This document shows positions 6,770 through 14,579 of a stretch of 27,645 nucleotides of DNA, one piece after another. The stretch's first letter is position 1. Every line of letters begins with the position of its first letter. Source of the DNA: JALZBN01 sp035525375 (lineage in GTDB: Bacteria > Actinomycetota > Acidimicrobiia > Acidimicrobiales > AC-14); assembly GCA_035525375.1 (NCBI GenBank), contig DATLEI010000015.1, forward strand, positions 1 through 27,645, given 5' to 3'. The notes under the pieces are model-generated. The model had not been told where the DNA came from, did not search any database, and was given only the letters and a program-made list of their open reading frames with translations. Position numbers and translations under genes: made by a program.

Positions 6770-7774
6770 CTAGCCCTCCTCGAGACGTTCGCCGAGGCGG
6801 CGGCTGACGGCGGCGACGGCGGCCATCGCTTGGGAGTAGTTCATGCGGGTCGGTCCGAGCACGCCGATGGTGCCTGCCAGCGCGCCGGCGACCTCGTAGG
6901 GGGCTACCACGATGGAGCAGCCGGCGAGGGGCTCGAGGCCATGCTCGGCGCCGATGGTGACCAGCTTGTCGTGATCCAGGGCATCACGCAGCAGGCTGAC
7001 GACGACGTACTGCTGCTCGAGGGTCGCCAAGACGTGACGGACCGTGTCGACCGCTTCGAACGTCGCCACCATCCGCGACGCGCCGCCGACGAAGACCTGC
7101 TCGGCCTCTCCGTCGTCGGCGCCGTCGAGGGCCTCGGCGGCGCCAGCTACGACCTTGTCGGTCGTCTCGTCACCGGTTGCCGGAACGACGACCACGCCTC
7201 CGAGCGACGTGCCGACCACCTGAGCCGCGAGGTGCGCCGATGCGGCGGCGATGCGCTCCTCGCCGGTCTCGTCCTGCAATTCCAGTGCCTCTTTCAGCAC
7301 CGCTCCGTTGGACAGCACGGCAACAAGCAAAGCCACGCGCGGTCCGAGCCCGACGATCTGCACCGACCGGATGGTGGCGCCCTCGTGGCCTGGGGCCATA
7401 ACCAGGGCGGCGTAGTCAGTGAGGTTGGATAGGAGCCGGGTCGTGTCGTTCAGCATCTGCTCCAGTTCGCCGTGAGCCTTGGTGAAAAACTCTTCCACCT
7501 TGCGCTTCTGGTTGGGCGCCAGCGGGCCCGGCGGTGTGCGCAGGTGATCGACGTAGAAGCGGTAACCCTTGTCGGTGGGCACCCGTCCCGCGCTGGTGTG
7601 GGGATGGATCAGGTAGCCATCACGCTCGAGAAGCGCCATCTCATTGCGGACTGTGGCGGGCGAGACGTTGAGTCGCCCGGAGCGCGTTACGTGAGCCGAG
7701 CCGACCGGTTGGGCCGTCTCGATGTACTCCTGGACCACGGCCCGGAGGATGGATGCCTTGCGCTCGTCGAGCAT
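6770..7774 (-). CDS. hrcA: Heat-inducible transcription repressor HrcA
   Basis: 334 aa. HrcA represses heat-shock operons by binding CIRCE operators. The N-terminal winged-helix region reads LDERKASILRAVVQEYIETAQPVGS, then NVSPATVRNEMALLERDGYL and HTSAGRVPTDKGYRFYVD, all hallmarks of the family. The C-terminal GAF-like region is present and ends near LGPTRMNYSQAMAAVAAVSRRLGERL. ATG 7774 matches the family start (MLDERK); an upstream in-frame start at 7849 would add 25 atypical residues. GGGACTGAGA precedes the ATG. A TATCAT hexamer (minus strand, 7786-7791) could be a -10 box. No CIRCE inverted repeat was seen in front of this gene. It diverges from bioA across 62 bases. Confidence 0.95.
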   Translation of the reverse strand: MLDERKASILRAVVQEYIETAQPVGSAHVTRSGRLNVSPATVRNEMALLERDGYLIHPHTSAGRVPTDKGYRFYVDHLRTPPGPLAPNQKRKVEEFFTKAHGELEQMLNDTTRLLSNLTDYAALVMAPGHEGATIRSVQIVGLGPRVALLVAVLSNGAVLKEALELQDETGEERIAAASAHLAAQVVGTSLGGVVVVPATGDETTDKVVAGAAEALDGADDGEAEQVFVGGASRMVATFEAVDTVRHVLATLEQQYVVVSLLRDALDHDKLVTIGAEHGLEPLAGCSIVVAPYEVAGALAGTIGVLGPTRMNYSQAMAAVAAVSRRLGERLEEG

Positions 7775-7836
7775 TCTCAGTCCCGATGATACCGGCGCAC
7801 CGCCGCTTCCCACCTCCAAGTGCGACCATTGGTGCC

Positions 7837-9165
7837 GTGGCCGGGACACCTACGTGGGCGGAGCGCGACGCAGCCGTGGTGTGGCACGGGTTCACCCAGA
7901 TGGAGAGCTACACCGACGGCGCGCCGGTGATTGTCGAACGGGCCGAGGGACGCGAGCTGATCGACGTTGATGGAAAGCGGTACCTCGACGCCATTTCCTC
8001 GCTCTGGGTGAACACGCTCGGCCATCAGGTGCCTGAGCTCGATGCCGCGGCGCGCGAGCAGCTGGACCGGGTAGCCCACTCGACGATGCTCGGCAACGGC
8101 AACCGGTTGGTGGTGGAGCTGGCCGAAGCCCTGGCCCAGGTCGTGCCTGTCGACGAGCCCCATTTCCTGTTCGCGTCCGATGGCGCCAGCGCGGTGGAGC
8201 AGGCGCTCAAGATCGCCTTCCAGTTCTGGGCCAACGAGGGCGAGACGGGCCGAACGTCGTACCTCGCTTTCGGGGGCGCCTACCACGGCGACACCGTCGG
8301 ATCGCTGTCGGTGGGCGATGGCGGATTCGGGACCGATCTGTTCGACCCACTGCGGTTTCCCGTCCGGCGCGCGCCCGGCTTCAAGGATCCCAACTGGTTG
8401 ATGGACGCCCTCGAGATGATCGGCGACCATGCCGCGACGCTTGCCGCCGTCGTTGTCGAGCCCCTCGTGCAGGGTGCGGCTGGCATGCATTTGGCGCCGC
8501 CGGAGGCGTTTGCGGCTCTCGCCGGCGCGTGCCGTGAGGCCGACGTGCTGCTGATCCTCGACGAGGTGGCGACGGGGTTCGGACGCACGGGCACCCTGTT
8601 CGCGGCCGAGCAGTGCGGTGTGCGCCCTGACCTCCTGTGCCTGGGCAAGGGACTCGCGGCCGGCTACCTGCCCATGTCGGCAACGGCGGCGAGCGGGCGA
8701 GTATTCGAGGCGTTTCTCGGCGCGGACCAGGGCCCGAGCGGCCGTCTGAGCGGGGAATCCAGCGACCCCACCCTGTACCACGGGCACTCCTTCGGCGGGA
8801 ATGCCTTGGCTGCCGCAGTCGCCCTTCGGCAACTGGAGTTGTTCGAGAAATGGGACGTGCTCGCCAACGTTCGCGACCGCTCCGACCAGTTGCAGCGGCT
8901 ACTCGAGAAGCTTGTCGCGCCACTCCCGGGTGTCGCCGAGGTTCGACTGCGAGGGCTAATGGCCGGCGTCGAGCTGGCCCCGCCGACCAAAGGTCTCCGC
9001 TGGGGCCGGCGCGTCTGCGCGGCGGCGGTCGCCAGGGGCGTGCTGCTTCGACCTCTGGGCGACGTCATCGTCCTCATGCCGCCGCTTACGATCACGACGG
9101 ATGAGGTCGAGCGCATCGTCGAGGTGTTGGTTGCCGCAATAGAGCACGTCACGGCCGATGCGTAG
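7837..9165 (+). CDS. bioA: Adenosylmethionine-8-amino-7-oxononanoate aminotransferase BioA
   Basis: 442 aa with the chosen GTG. Catalyses the SAM-dependent amination of KAPA to DAPA in biotin synthesis, using PLP. Class III aminotransferase features: VWHGFTQM near the N-terminus, SDGASAVEQALKIA, AYHGDTVGSLSVG, LILDEVATGFGRTG and CLGKGLAAGYLPMSA with the PLP lysine, then HGHSFGGNALAAA. GTG 7837 is chosen because it puts the VWHxxTQM motif at the usual distance; ATG 7753 or 7786 would overlap the hrcA 5' end. No clear Shine-Dalgarno is seen. Residues 293-307 (FLGADQGPSGRLSGE), just before the conserved HGHS, form a probable in-frame insert that recurs in BioD. The gene overlaps bioF by eight bases. 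Confidence 0.93.
   Translation: MAGTPTWAERDAAVVWHGFTQMESYTDGAPVIVERAEGRELIDVDGKRYLDAISSLWVNTLGHQVPELDAAAREQLDRVAHSTMLGNGNRLVVELAEALAQVVPVDEPHFLFASDGASAVEQALKIAFQFWANEGETGRTSYLAFGGAYHGDTVGSLSVGDGGFGTDLFDPLRFPVRRAPGFKDPNWLMDALEMIGDHAATLAAVVVEPLVQGAAGMHLAPPEAFAALAGACREADVLLILDEVATGFGRTGTLFAAEQCGVRPDLLCLGKGLAAGYLPMSATAASGRVFEAFLGADQGPSGRLSGESSDPTLYHGHSFGGNALAAAVALRQLELFEKWDVLANVRDRSDQLQRLLEKLVAPLPGVAEVRLRGLMAGVELAPPTKGLRWGRRVCAAAVARGVLLRPLGDVIVLMPPLTITTDEVERIVEVLVAAIEHVTADA
8713..8755 (+). repeat. In-frame dispersed repeat, copy in bioA
   Basis: These 43 bases match 10572-10614 in bioD at 34 positions without gaps, and both copies are read in the same frame: FLGADQGPSGRLSG here, FLSARQGPGGSLSG there. 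The segment sits in a loop of BioA before HGHSFGGN where family members are usually shorter. Similarity ends soon after the GGGG at 8752-8755. Confidence 0.6.
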
Positions 9166-10252
9166 CTGGACGGACTGGGCCGCGGAGGAATCGCGCTCGA
9201 TCCGCACTGCCGGCCAGTGGCGAGAGATACGGGACTTCGAGCCCGGCGGTCCGGTGGTGTCGTTTGCGTCGAACGATTACCTCGGACTGACACGCCACCG
9301 GGCGGTTGTCGCCGCAGCCCATGAGGCCCTCGGCCGTTGGGGCGCCGGCGCGGGCGCGGCGCGCCTGGTGGTGGGCTCACGCGCCGTGCACTCTGAGCTG
9401 GAACGCGCCCTTGCCGGCTGGAAGCAGGAGGAGGCCGCGCTGCTGTTCCCGACCGGGTACTCGGCCAACCTCGGCGTGTTGACCACCGTTGCTGGCCGCG
9501 GCGCGCGCATCCTCTCCGACCAGTACAACCACGCTTCGATTGTCGACGCATGCCGCTTGTCCGCCGCCCAGGTGTCGGTCTACCGCCACGCCGACACTGA
9601 CCATGTGTGCCAGCTGTTGAACGAGTCGGACGCGCCCACCGTCGTCGTCACCGACACGGTCTTCTCGATGGGCGGAGATGTCGCCCCGGTCGACGCGCTG
9701 GCGGAGTTGTGCGCGGCGTCGGGAGCACTCCTTGTGGTCGACGAGGCCCACGCCGTCGTCGGACCCGATCCGGTATTGGACGGAATCGAGCACCTTCGCG
9801 TCGGCACCCTATCGAAGTTCCTCGGATCGCTCGGAGGGTTCGTCGCCGGCGCGCAACCGTTGATCGACCTTGTCGTCAACCGAGCCCGACCGTTCATCTT
9901 CACGACTGCGCCCACCCCGGCTGACGCAGCGGCAGCACTCGCGGCGCTGACTGTTCTTCGTTCGCCCGAGGGAGAGCGATTGAAGACCCGGCTGCGGGAG
10001 CACGTTGACCGGGTCGCGCCCGGTCACCCTTCGCCCATCATCCCGGTGATCCTCCGCGACGAGAATGAGGCCATGCGCGCCGCCGCCACCCTGTATGAAC
10101 GGGGACTCCTTGTGCCCGCTATCCGTCCGCCCACCGTGCCATCGGGGACGAGCCGCCTGCGGGTGACGCTCTCTGCGGTCCATACTGACGAGCAGGTCGA
10201 CCAACTGGTGGTCGCCCTGTCCGATCTCGGGTTGGTGACCCATGCGTCCTGA
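9158..10252 (+). CDS. bioF: 8-amino-7-oxononanoate synthase BioF
   Basis: 364 aa. PLP enzyme condensing pimeloyl-thioester with alanine to give KAPA. Typical alpha-oxoamine synthase motifs: SFASNDYLGLTRH, GAGAARLVVGSRAVHSELE, LLFPTGYSANLGVL, SDQYNHASIVDACRLS, VTDTVFSMGGDVAP, LLVVDEAHAVVG, and the PLP-lysine segment GTLSKFLGSLGG. A little shorter than the E. coli enzyme, as in many actinobacteria. ATG 9158 overlaps the end of bioA by eight bases, and the gene end overlaps bioD by eleven, so the three genes form one operon with coupled translation. Confidence 0.94.
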   Translation: MRSWTDWAAEESRSIRTAGQWREIRDFEPGGPVVSFASNDYLGLTRHRAVVAAAHEALGRWGAGAGAARLVVGSRAVHSELERALAGWKQEEAALLFPTGYSANLGVLTTVAGRGARILSDQYNHASIVDACRLSAAQVSVYRHADTDHVCQLLNESDAPTVVVTDTVFSMGGDVAPVDALAELCAASGALLVVDEAHAVVGPDPVLDGIEHLRVGTLSKFLGSLGGFVAGAQPLIDLVVNRARPFIFTTAPTPADAAAALAALTVLRSPEGERLKTRLREHVDRVAPGHPSPIIPVILRDENEAMRAAATLYERGLLVPAIRPPTVPSGTSRLRVTLSAVHTDEQVDQLVVALSDLGLVTHAS

Positions 10253-10955
10253 GCGATTGGTTGCTGTCTTGGGGGCCAACACCGCGGCCGGAAAGACGTG
10301 GGTTTCTGCGAACCTTGCCCGCTGCCTGGTGTCGGGTGGCTTCTCGGTCGCGGCGCGCAAGCCTGTGCAGTCGTTCAACGGGTGTGACCCCGAGACCGAT
10401 GCCGACGTGCTGGCCTTGGCGACCGGAGAACAGGCCGTCGACATTTGCCCCGAAAAACGTTGGTACGCGATGCCAATGGCGCCGCCCATGGCCGCGTTGT
10501 TCCTCGGGCGGCCGGCGTTCACTGTCGGCGAGCTCGTGAGTGAGATCGCATGGCCGGATAGCCCGAGCAGCTTTCTGAGCGCGAGGCAGGGCCCGGGTGG
10601 CTCTCTGAGCGGGGGACATGGTGTCGACATCGGTTTGGTCGAGACGATTGGCGGCCCAAGGTCGCCGATCGCGTCCGACGGGGACAGCATCGATCTCGCC
10701 GTCGCTCTCGAACCCGACCTGGCCTTGGTGGTCTGCCGGGCCCAGCTCGGCGCGATCAACGCCGTGCGCCTGGCCGCCGACTGCGTCGCCGCCCGGAGGC
10801 TGCCGGTCGTGGTGTTCCTGAACCGCTACCGGCGCGAGGACGTCGATGAGCGCAACCTGCGCTGGCTCCAGCGCGACGGCTACGACGTCGTGATGAACAT
10901 CGAGGCGCTCGCCGACCGAGTCACCTCTAGTCGTCGAGGCGAAGGGCCGAGATGA
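10242..10955 (+). CDS. bioD: Dethiobiotin synthetase BioD
   Basis: 237 aa. ATP-dependent carboxylation and ring closure of DAPA to dethiobiotin. The P-loop is GANTAAGKT (residues 11-19), followed by ARKPVQSF, the switch-like YAMPMAPPMAA and LVETIGGPRSPIASDGD, and later VVFLNRY. A segment at about residues 109-128 (SSFLSARQGPGGSLSGGH) between the beta strand EIAWP and VDIGLVE is longer than in typical BioD and contains the same motif as the insert in BioA. ATG 10242 lies inside the end of bioF. The 3' end overlaps the convergent lepA end by 29 bases. bioB is not in the window. Confidence 0.9.
   Translation: MRPERLVAVLGANTAAGKTWVSANLARCLVSGGFSVAARKPVQSFNGCDPETDADVLALATGEQAVDICPEKRWYAMPMAPPMAALFLGRPAFTVGELVSEIAWPDSPSSFLSARQGPGGSLSGGHGVDIGLVETIGGPRSPIASDGDSIDLAVALEPDLALVVCRAQLGAINAVRLAADCVAARRLPVVVFLNRYRREDVDERNLRWLQRDGYDVVMNIEALADRVTSSRRGEGPR
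10572..10614 (+). repeat. In-frame dispersed repeat, copy in bioD
   Basis: Second copy of the element described at 8713-8755, same orientation and same frame, 34 of 43 bases identical. It codes for FLSARQGPGGSLSG within a 15-20 residue stretch that appears extra relative to typical BioD. Confidence 0.6.
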
Positions 10956-12714
10956 ACGCCTCCTGGGGCACCTCGACCCGGCCGATGTTCTTCATCCGCC
11001 GCTTGCCTTCCTTCTGCTTGTCGAGCAGCTTTCGCTTCCGGGTGATGTCGCCGCCGTAGCACTTGGCGATGACGTCCTTGCGCCGGGCCTTCACCGTCTG
11101 GCGGGCGATGATGCGGCTGCCCACCGCCGCTTGAATCGGGACATCGAACAGCTGGCGGGGGATTAGTTCACGGAGCTTGTCGGTCATCTTGCGCCCGTAG
11201 TCGTCGGCTTTGGACTTGTGAATGATCGTGCTGAAGGCGTCGGCCGGCACTCCGTTGAGGAGGATGTCGATCTTGACCAGGTCGCTGGGCTCGTATCCCG
11301 ACGGCTCGTAGTCGAGGCTGGCGTAACCCTTGGTGCGGCTCTTGAGCTGGTCGAAGAAGTCGACGACCACCTCGGCCAGGGGGATGCGGTAGATCAGCTC
11401 GACCCGTTCCGGCGATAAGTACTCCATCTTCTTCATCTCGCCCCGACGCGTCAGGCAGAGGTCCATCACCGCGCCGGTGTATTCCGACGGCAGTAGCAGG
11501 GTGGCGTTGAGGAACGGTTCCTCGACTTGTTCGATCTGATTCGGCGTCGGCATGTCGGCCGGGTTGTCGACCTCGAGGGTCTTGCCGCCGACGAGGTGCA
11601 CGAGGTACTCGACTGAAGGAGCCGTGGCGATGAGGGCCAAATCGAACTCCCGCTCGAGCCGCTCGCGCACGATCTCCATGTGAAGGAGCCCTAGGAACCC
11701 GCAGCGGAACCCGAACCCGAGCACACCCGAGGTCTCGGGCTCGTAGGTGATCGACGAGTCGTTGAGCCGCAGTTTTTCGATCGAGTCGCGCAGGTCGGAG
11801 AAGTCGTCGCCCTCAACGGGGTACAGCCCGCAGAACACCATGGGTTTGGGGTCGCGGTAGCCGACGAGTGCTTCCGGCGCGGGACGGCTGGCCTCGGTGA
11901 CCGTCTCGCCGGAGCGAGCCTCGCCGACGTCTTTCACTCCGGCAATGAGGTAGCCGACTTCCCCGGGACCCAGCTCCGCGACGGGGGTGGGTGCCGGCCG
12001 GCGCGCGCCGATCTCCTCGATATCGTGCGTCTTCCCCGCCTGCATGAACCGCAGCCGGGAGCCGCTCTTCAGCACACCGTGCATGATCCGCACCGCGCTG
12101 ATCACGCCTCGGTACTGGTCGTAATGGGAGTCGAAAATGAGCCCCTGGAGCGGCGCGTCTGCGTCGCCGCTCGGAGGATGGATGCGCTCGACGACGGCAT
12201 CGAGCAACTCGGACACTCCCGCGCCGGTCTTGGCGCTGATGCGCAGGATCGTCGTTGCGTCGATGCCGAGCACCTTCTCGATCTCGGCCGAGACCCGCTC
12301 CGCGTCGGCGACGGGGAGGTCGATCTTGTTGACGGCGGCAACGATCTCCAATTCAGCCTCGAGAGCGGCGTAGCAGTTGGCCAGCGTCTGGGCCTCGATT
12401 CCCTGGGTCGCGTCGACCAGGAGAATGGCCCCTTCACAAGCGGCCAGCGACCGCGACACCTCGTAGCCGAAATCGACGTGGCCCGGCGTGTCGATGAGGT
12501 GGAGGATGTGGCCCTTCCAGTCGAGCCGGACGTTCTGGGCCTTGATGGTGATGCCCCGCTCCCGCTCGATGTCCATGGAGTCGAGGTACTGGGCGCGCAT
12601 GTCGCGTGGGTCGACGGCGCCCGTCAGCTCCAAGATGCGGTCGGACAGCGTCGTCTTGCCATGGTCGATGTGGCTGATGATGGCCAAGTTGCGGATGCGG
12701 TCGAGTGGGATCAC
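10927..12714 (-). CDS. lepA: Elongation factor 4 (LepA) ribosomal back-translocase GTPase
   Basis: 595 aa. Translational GTPase LepA/EF4. G1 HIDHGKTT (15-22), switch I MDIERERGITIKAQ, G3 DTPGHVD and G4 NKID are present. The LepA-specific C-terminal domain ends with CYGGDITRKRKLLDKQKEGKRRMKNIGRVEVPQEAF in the family (present here). The GTG at 12714 gives a short N-terminus VIPLDRIRN. Ten bases upstream, in another frame, ATG 12724 codes MDVSDPTR, which is what the N-terminus of many LepA proteins looks like before IRN; a single-base insertion near 12705 would explain this. The protein remains intact from RIRN onward. A 15-bp inverted repeat lies about 50 bases upstream. Confidence 0.95.
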   Translation of the reverse strand: MIPLDRIRNLAIISHIDHGKTTLSDRILELTGAVDPRDMRAQYLDSMDIERERGITIKAQNVRLDWKGHILHLIDTPGHVDFGYEVSRSLAACEGAILLVDATQGIEAQTLANCYAALEAELEIVAAVNKIDLPVADAERVSAEIEKVLGIDATTILRISAKTGAGVSELLDAVVERIHPPSGDADAPLQGLIFDSHYDQYRGVISAVRIMHGVLKSGSRLRFMQAGKTHDIEEIGARRPAPTPVAELGPGEVGYLIAGVKDVGEARSGETVTEASRPAPEALVGYRDPKPMVFCGLYPVEGDDFSDLRDSIEKLRLNDSSITYEPETSGVLGFGFRCGFLGLLHMEIVRERLEREFDLALIATAPSVEYLVHLVGGKTLEVDNPADMPTPNQIEQVEEPFLNATLLLPSEYTGAVMDLCLTRRGEMKKMEYLSPERVELIYRIPLAEVVVDFFDQLKSRTKGYASLDYEPSGYEPSDLVKIDILLNGVPADAFSTIIHKSKADDYGRKMTDKLRELIPRQLFDVPIQAAVGSRIIARQTVKARRKDVIAKCYGGDITRKRKLLDKQKEGKRRMKNIGRVEVPQEAFISALRLDD

Positions 12715-12764
12715 TGACGTCCATTCTCGCCCACTTTGCTTCCGTGCCCGCGGCTCGGAACGTT

Positions 12765-12800
12765 TGGACGTTTTGCCCGGCAGGGCGGGTCAAACGTCCA
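12765..12800 (-). terminator. 15-bp inverted repeat between the WapI-like gene and lepA
   Basis: Arms 12765-12779 and 12786-12800 match at 13 of 15 positions around a 6-base loop. The structure lies 18 bases after the stop of the upstream minus-strand gene and about 40-50 bases before lepA. No T-tract follows on either strand, so it may be a Rho-independent terminator lacking a U-tail, a transcript-end hairpin, or an operator for lepA. Confidence 0.5.
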
Positions 12801-12817
12801 CACCTCGTACGAAGAGG

Positions 12818-13279
12818 TCAAAGGGTTGGGTCGTCTCCCCTTTGTGGGAACTCCCGCAGCTCGTTCAGCAACTCCCTTGCCGCCTTCAGTAGCTGAGGCT
12901 CTTCCACCGCTAGCTCTACTCGTAGCGCCCCCCCCTCTGGAGCCCAAGGGGGGCGCTCCTCCAACTCCAGCTCGGCGCCGACTTCGAACCAGCCCGGTAG
13001 TCCCGAGCGAGTGGCGGTCATGGTCACGTTTGGCTCGCTGAACGTCGCACGGCCCAACGCTGTCCCTATGGCCGTCGCTCTCAGGAGCCAGGTTGCCAAG
13101 GACTTGGCTTCCCACGTGGTGAGGCACGGGTCGTGGACCTGCCACGTTCCCTGGCGGGACGTTATGTGAACTGCGACCAGGAGTTGGTTGGAGTCCCAGG
13201 GGTCGGTTGTGTTCTCTGGGAACTGGTAGCCGATCAGGGTGAGGCCTAGTTCGTTGCCTTCGCGTCCGTTGAGGTGCAC
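12818..13279 (-). CDS. WapI-family immunity protein homologue (orphan)
   Basis: 153 aa. The pattern LGLTLIGYQFPENTTDPWDSN, LLVAVHI, GTWQVHDPCLTTWEAKSLATWL, FSEPNV and a closing LLNELREFP matches what I recall of the WapI-like immunity family, named after the antidote of the Bacillus WapA tRNase toxin; members occur widely outside toxin loci. GTG 13279 is preferred: AGGAGGG lies 12 bases upstream (13292-13298), and the longer frame to 13333 would overlap rpsT. No toxin gene is adjacent. Codon choice looks less strictly G/C-ending than in neighbouring genes, a hint of acquisition. Function in this host is unknown; immunity is inferred from the family only. Confidence 0.68.
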   Translation of the reverse strand: MHLNGREGNELGLTLIGYQFPENTTDPWDSNQLLVAVHITSRQGTWQVHDPCLTTWEAKSLATWLLRATAIGTALGRATFSEPNVTMTATRSGLPGWFEVGAELELEERPPWAPEGGALRVELAVEEPQLLKAARELLNELREFPQRGDDPTL

Positions 13280-13304
13280 TGTCTGAGTCTGCCCTCCTCG
13301 CTGG

Positions 13305-13319
13305 TAAGGTTCTCGGGCT
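13305..13319 (+). promoter_or_regulatory. Probable leaderless promoter of rpsT
   Basis: TAAGGT (13305-13310) fits an actinobacterial TANNNT -10 box and ends nine bases before the GTG start of rpsT. No Shine-Dalgarno is seen between them. No convincing -35 box was found. Confidence 0.4.
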
Positions 13320-13589
13320 GTGGCAAACATCAAGAGTCAGATCAAACGCAATAAGCAGAACGAGGTGCGACGGGTCCGCAACAAGGGCGTGCGTTCCGAG
13401 GTAAAGACGCGGCTCAAGCAGGCCGTGAGTGCCGCCGACGAGGGTTCCGACAACACCGCTGAGGCGTTGCGCTTGGCCGTGAAGCGCATCGACAAGGCCG
13501 CGGCCAAGGGCGTGATCCACAAGAACCAGGCGGCGAACCGCAAGTCCCGTCTGATGAAGCGCATCGCCCGCAGTTCCGCTTCCAGCTAG
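13320..13589 (+). CDS. rpsT: 30S ribosomal protein S20
   Basis: 89 aa, the normal length for bS20. Binds 16S rRNA during early 30S assembly. Typical start MANIKSQIKRNKQNEVRRVRNK, basic helical body, and conserved KGVIHKNQAANRKSRLMKRI near the end. GTG start; no Shine-Dalgarno, but a -10-like TAAGGT sits nine bases upstream, so it may be leaderless. It ends directly next to the convergent holA (zero-base gap) and diverges from the WapI-like gene across 40 bases. Confidence 0.96.
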   Translation: MANIKSQIKRNKQNEVRRVRNKGVRSEVKTRLKQAVSAADEGSDNTAEALRLAVKRIDKAAAKGVIHKNQAANRKSRLMKRIARSSASS

Positions 13590-14579
13590 TTACCTTCCTC
13601 GCCTCGCCGGCGGGGCCAGACGACTGAGTCGGGCGACGAGCACCTCCAGCACGAGTTCGGCGGACCAGTCGATGGTGCCGCGAAGCGCGACGTCGGCCTC
13701 GGCGAGAAGCGTTATCGCTCGGGTGATCCCTTCGTGACCGAGCTTGCGGGTCTGCAAAAGAGCCTTCTTGGCCGGGAACGTTGAGCCCGTCATTCCCAGC
13801 GCGGCCGCCGCCTCCCGCTCGTCGGTGATTCCCGCGCCGTCGAGGCGAAGCATTCTTGAATAGGCCGTGTGGAGGGTGGCCATGATCACGAGGGCGTGGC
13901 GGCCACCGGCGCCCATGAGCCGATGGAGATGCTCGAGTGCCGCAGCGGTGTCGGCCTTGTCGATGGCGTCAGTGAGTTCCCACGGCGCAACCGAACCGGC
14001 GCGCCCAAGGAACGGCTCGAGTTGGTCGGCGCTTATGCGAGCCCCTTCTCCGTAGGCGGCCGACAGCGTCTCGAGTAGCGCGCCGAGCCGGCCGACGTCT
14101 TCGCCGAGATGGGACTGAACCAGCGCCGACGCAGCTGCATCCAGCCGCACCGGCCCCTGACGCATCCTGGCCGTGAGCCACGTCGACCGGCCCTTGCCCG
14201 AAGGTACGCCCGCCTCGACGACGTGGCCGACCTTACGGACAGCGTCAGTGAGCGTTCGCGCTAACTGTCCGCCACCACCGACGAGGACGAGATTGGTGCT
14301 GTCGAGCGGGTCGCCTATGTAGGAAACGAGAGGCGCGACCTCCTGGGTCGTGAACCGGCCGACATCACGAGCGACCACAATCCGGCGGGCGGCGAAGAAC
14401 GGCGGCGTCTGAGCCGCGTCGACGACCGCGGCCAGTTCGTAATCGTCGCCCGAGAGCTCCTCGACGACCAGCGACGGGTCGAGGTCACCCACGAGCTCCG
14501 CAACGACGCTCCGGGTCGCGTCGGCAGTTACCGTCGGATCGTCGCCCCGCACCAGGTACACCGGGAACACCTCGCTCAT
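13590..14579 (-). CDS. holA: DNA polymerase III subunit delta
   Basis: 329 aa. The delta subunit opens the beta clamp in the clamp loader. Family features: FPVYLVRGDDPTVTADATRSVV at the N-terminus, FFAARRIVVARDVGRFT, LVLVGGGGQLARTLTDAVRK, ALVQSHLGEDVGRLGALLETLSAAYG, and the C-terminal helical collar with DAIDKADTAAALEHLHRLM and KKALLQTRKLGHEGITRAITLLAEADVALRG. ATG 14579 overlaps the stop of a 39-codon ORF (ATGA). Its Shine-Dalgarno GGAGG (14590-14594) sits in the loop and arm of a perfect 12-bp hairpin, so translation probably depends on ribosomes arriving from the upstream ORF. Confidence 0.92.
   Translation of the reverse strand: MSEVFPVYLVRGDDPTVTADATRSVVAELVGDLDPSLVVEELSGDDYELAAVVDAAQTPPFFAARRIVVARDVGRFTTQEVAPLVSYIGDPLDSTNLVLVGGGGQLARTLTDAVRKVGHVVEAGVPSGKGRSTWLTARMRQGPVRLDAAASALVQSHLGEDVGRLGALLETLSAAYGEGARISADQLEPFLGRAGSVAPWELTDAIDKADTAAALEHLHRLMGAGGRHALVIMATLHTAYSRMLRLDGAGITDEREAAAALGMTGSTFPAKKALLQTRKLGHEGITRAITLLAEADVALRGTIDWSAELVLEVLVARLSRLAPPARRGR

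Noticed and set aside
7775..7836. CIRCE operator search between hrcA and bioA
   Set aside because: No TTAGCACTC-N9-GAGTGCTAA-like inverted repeat is present.
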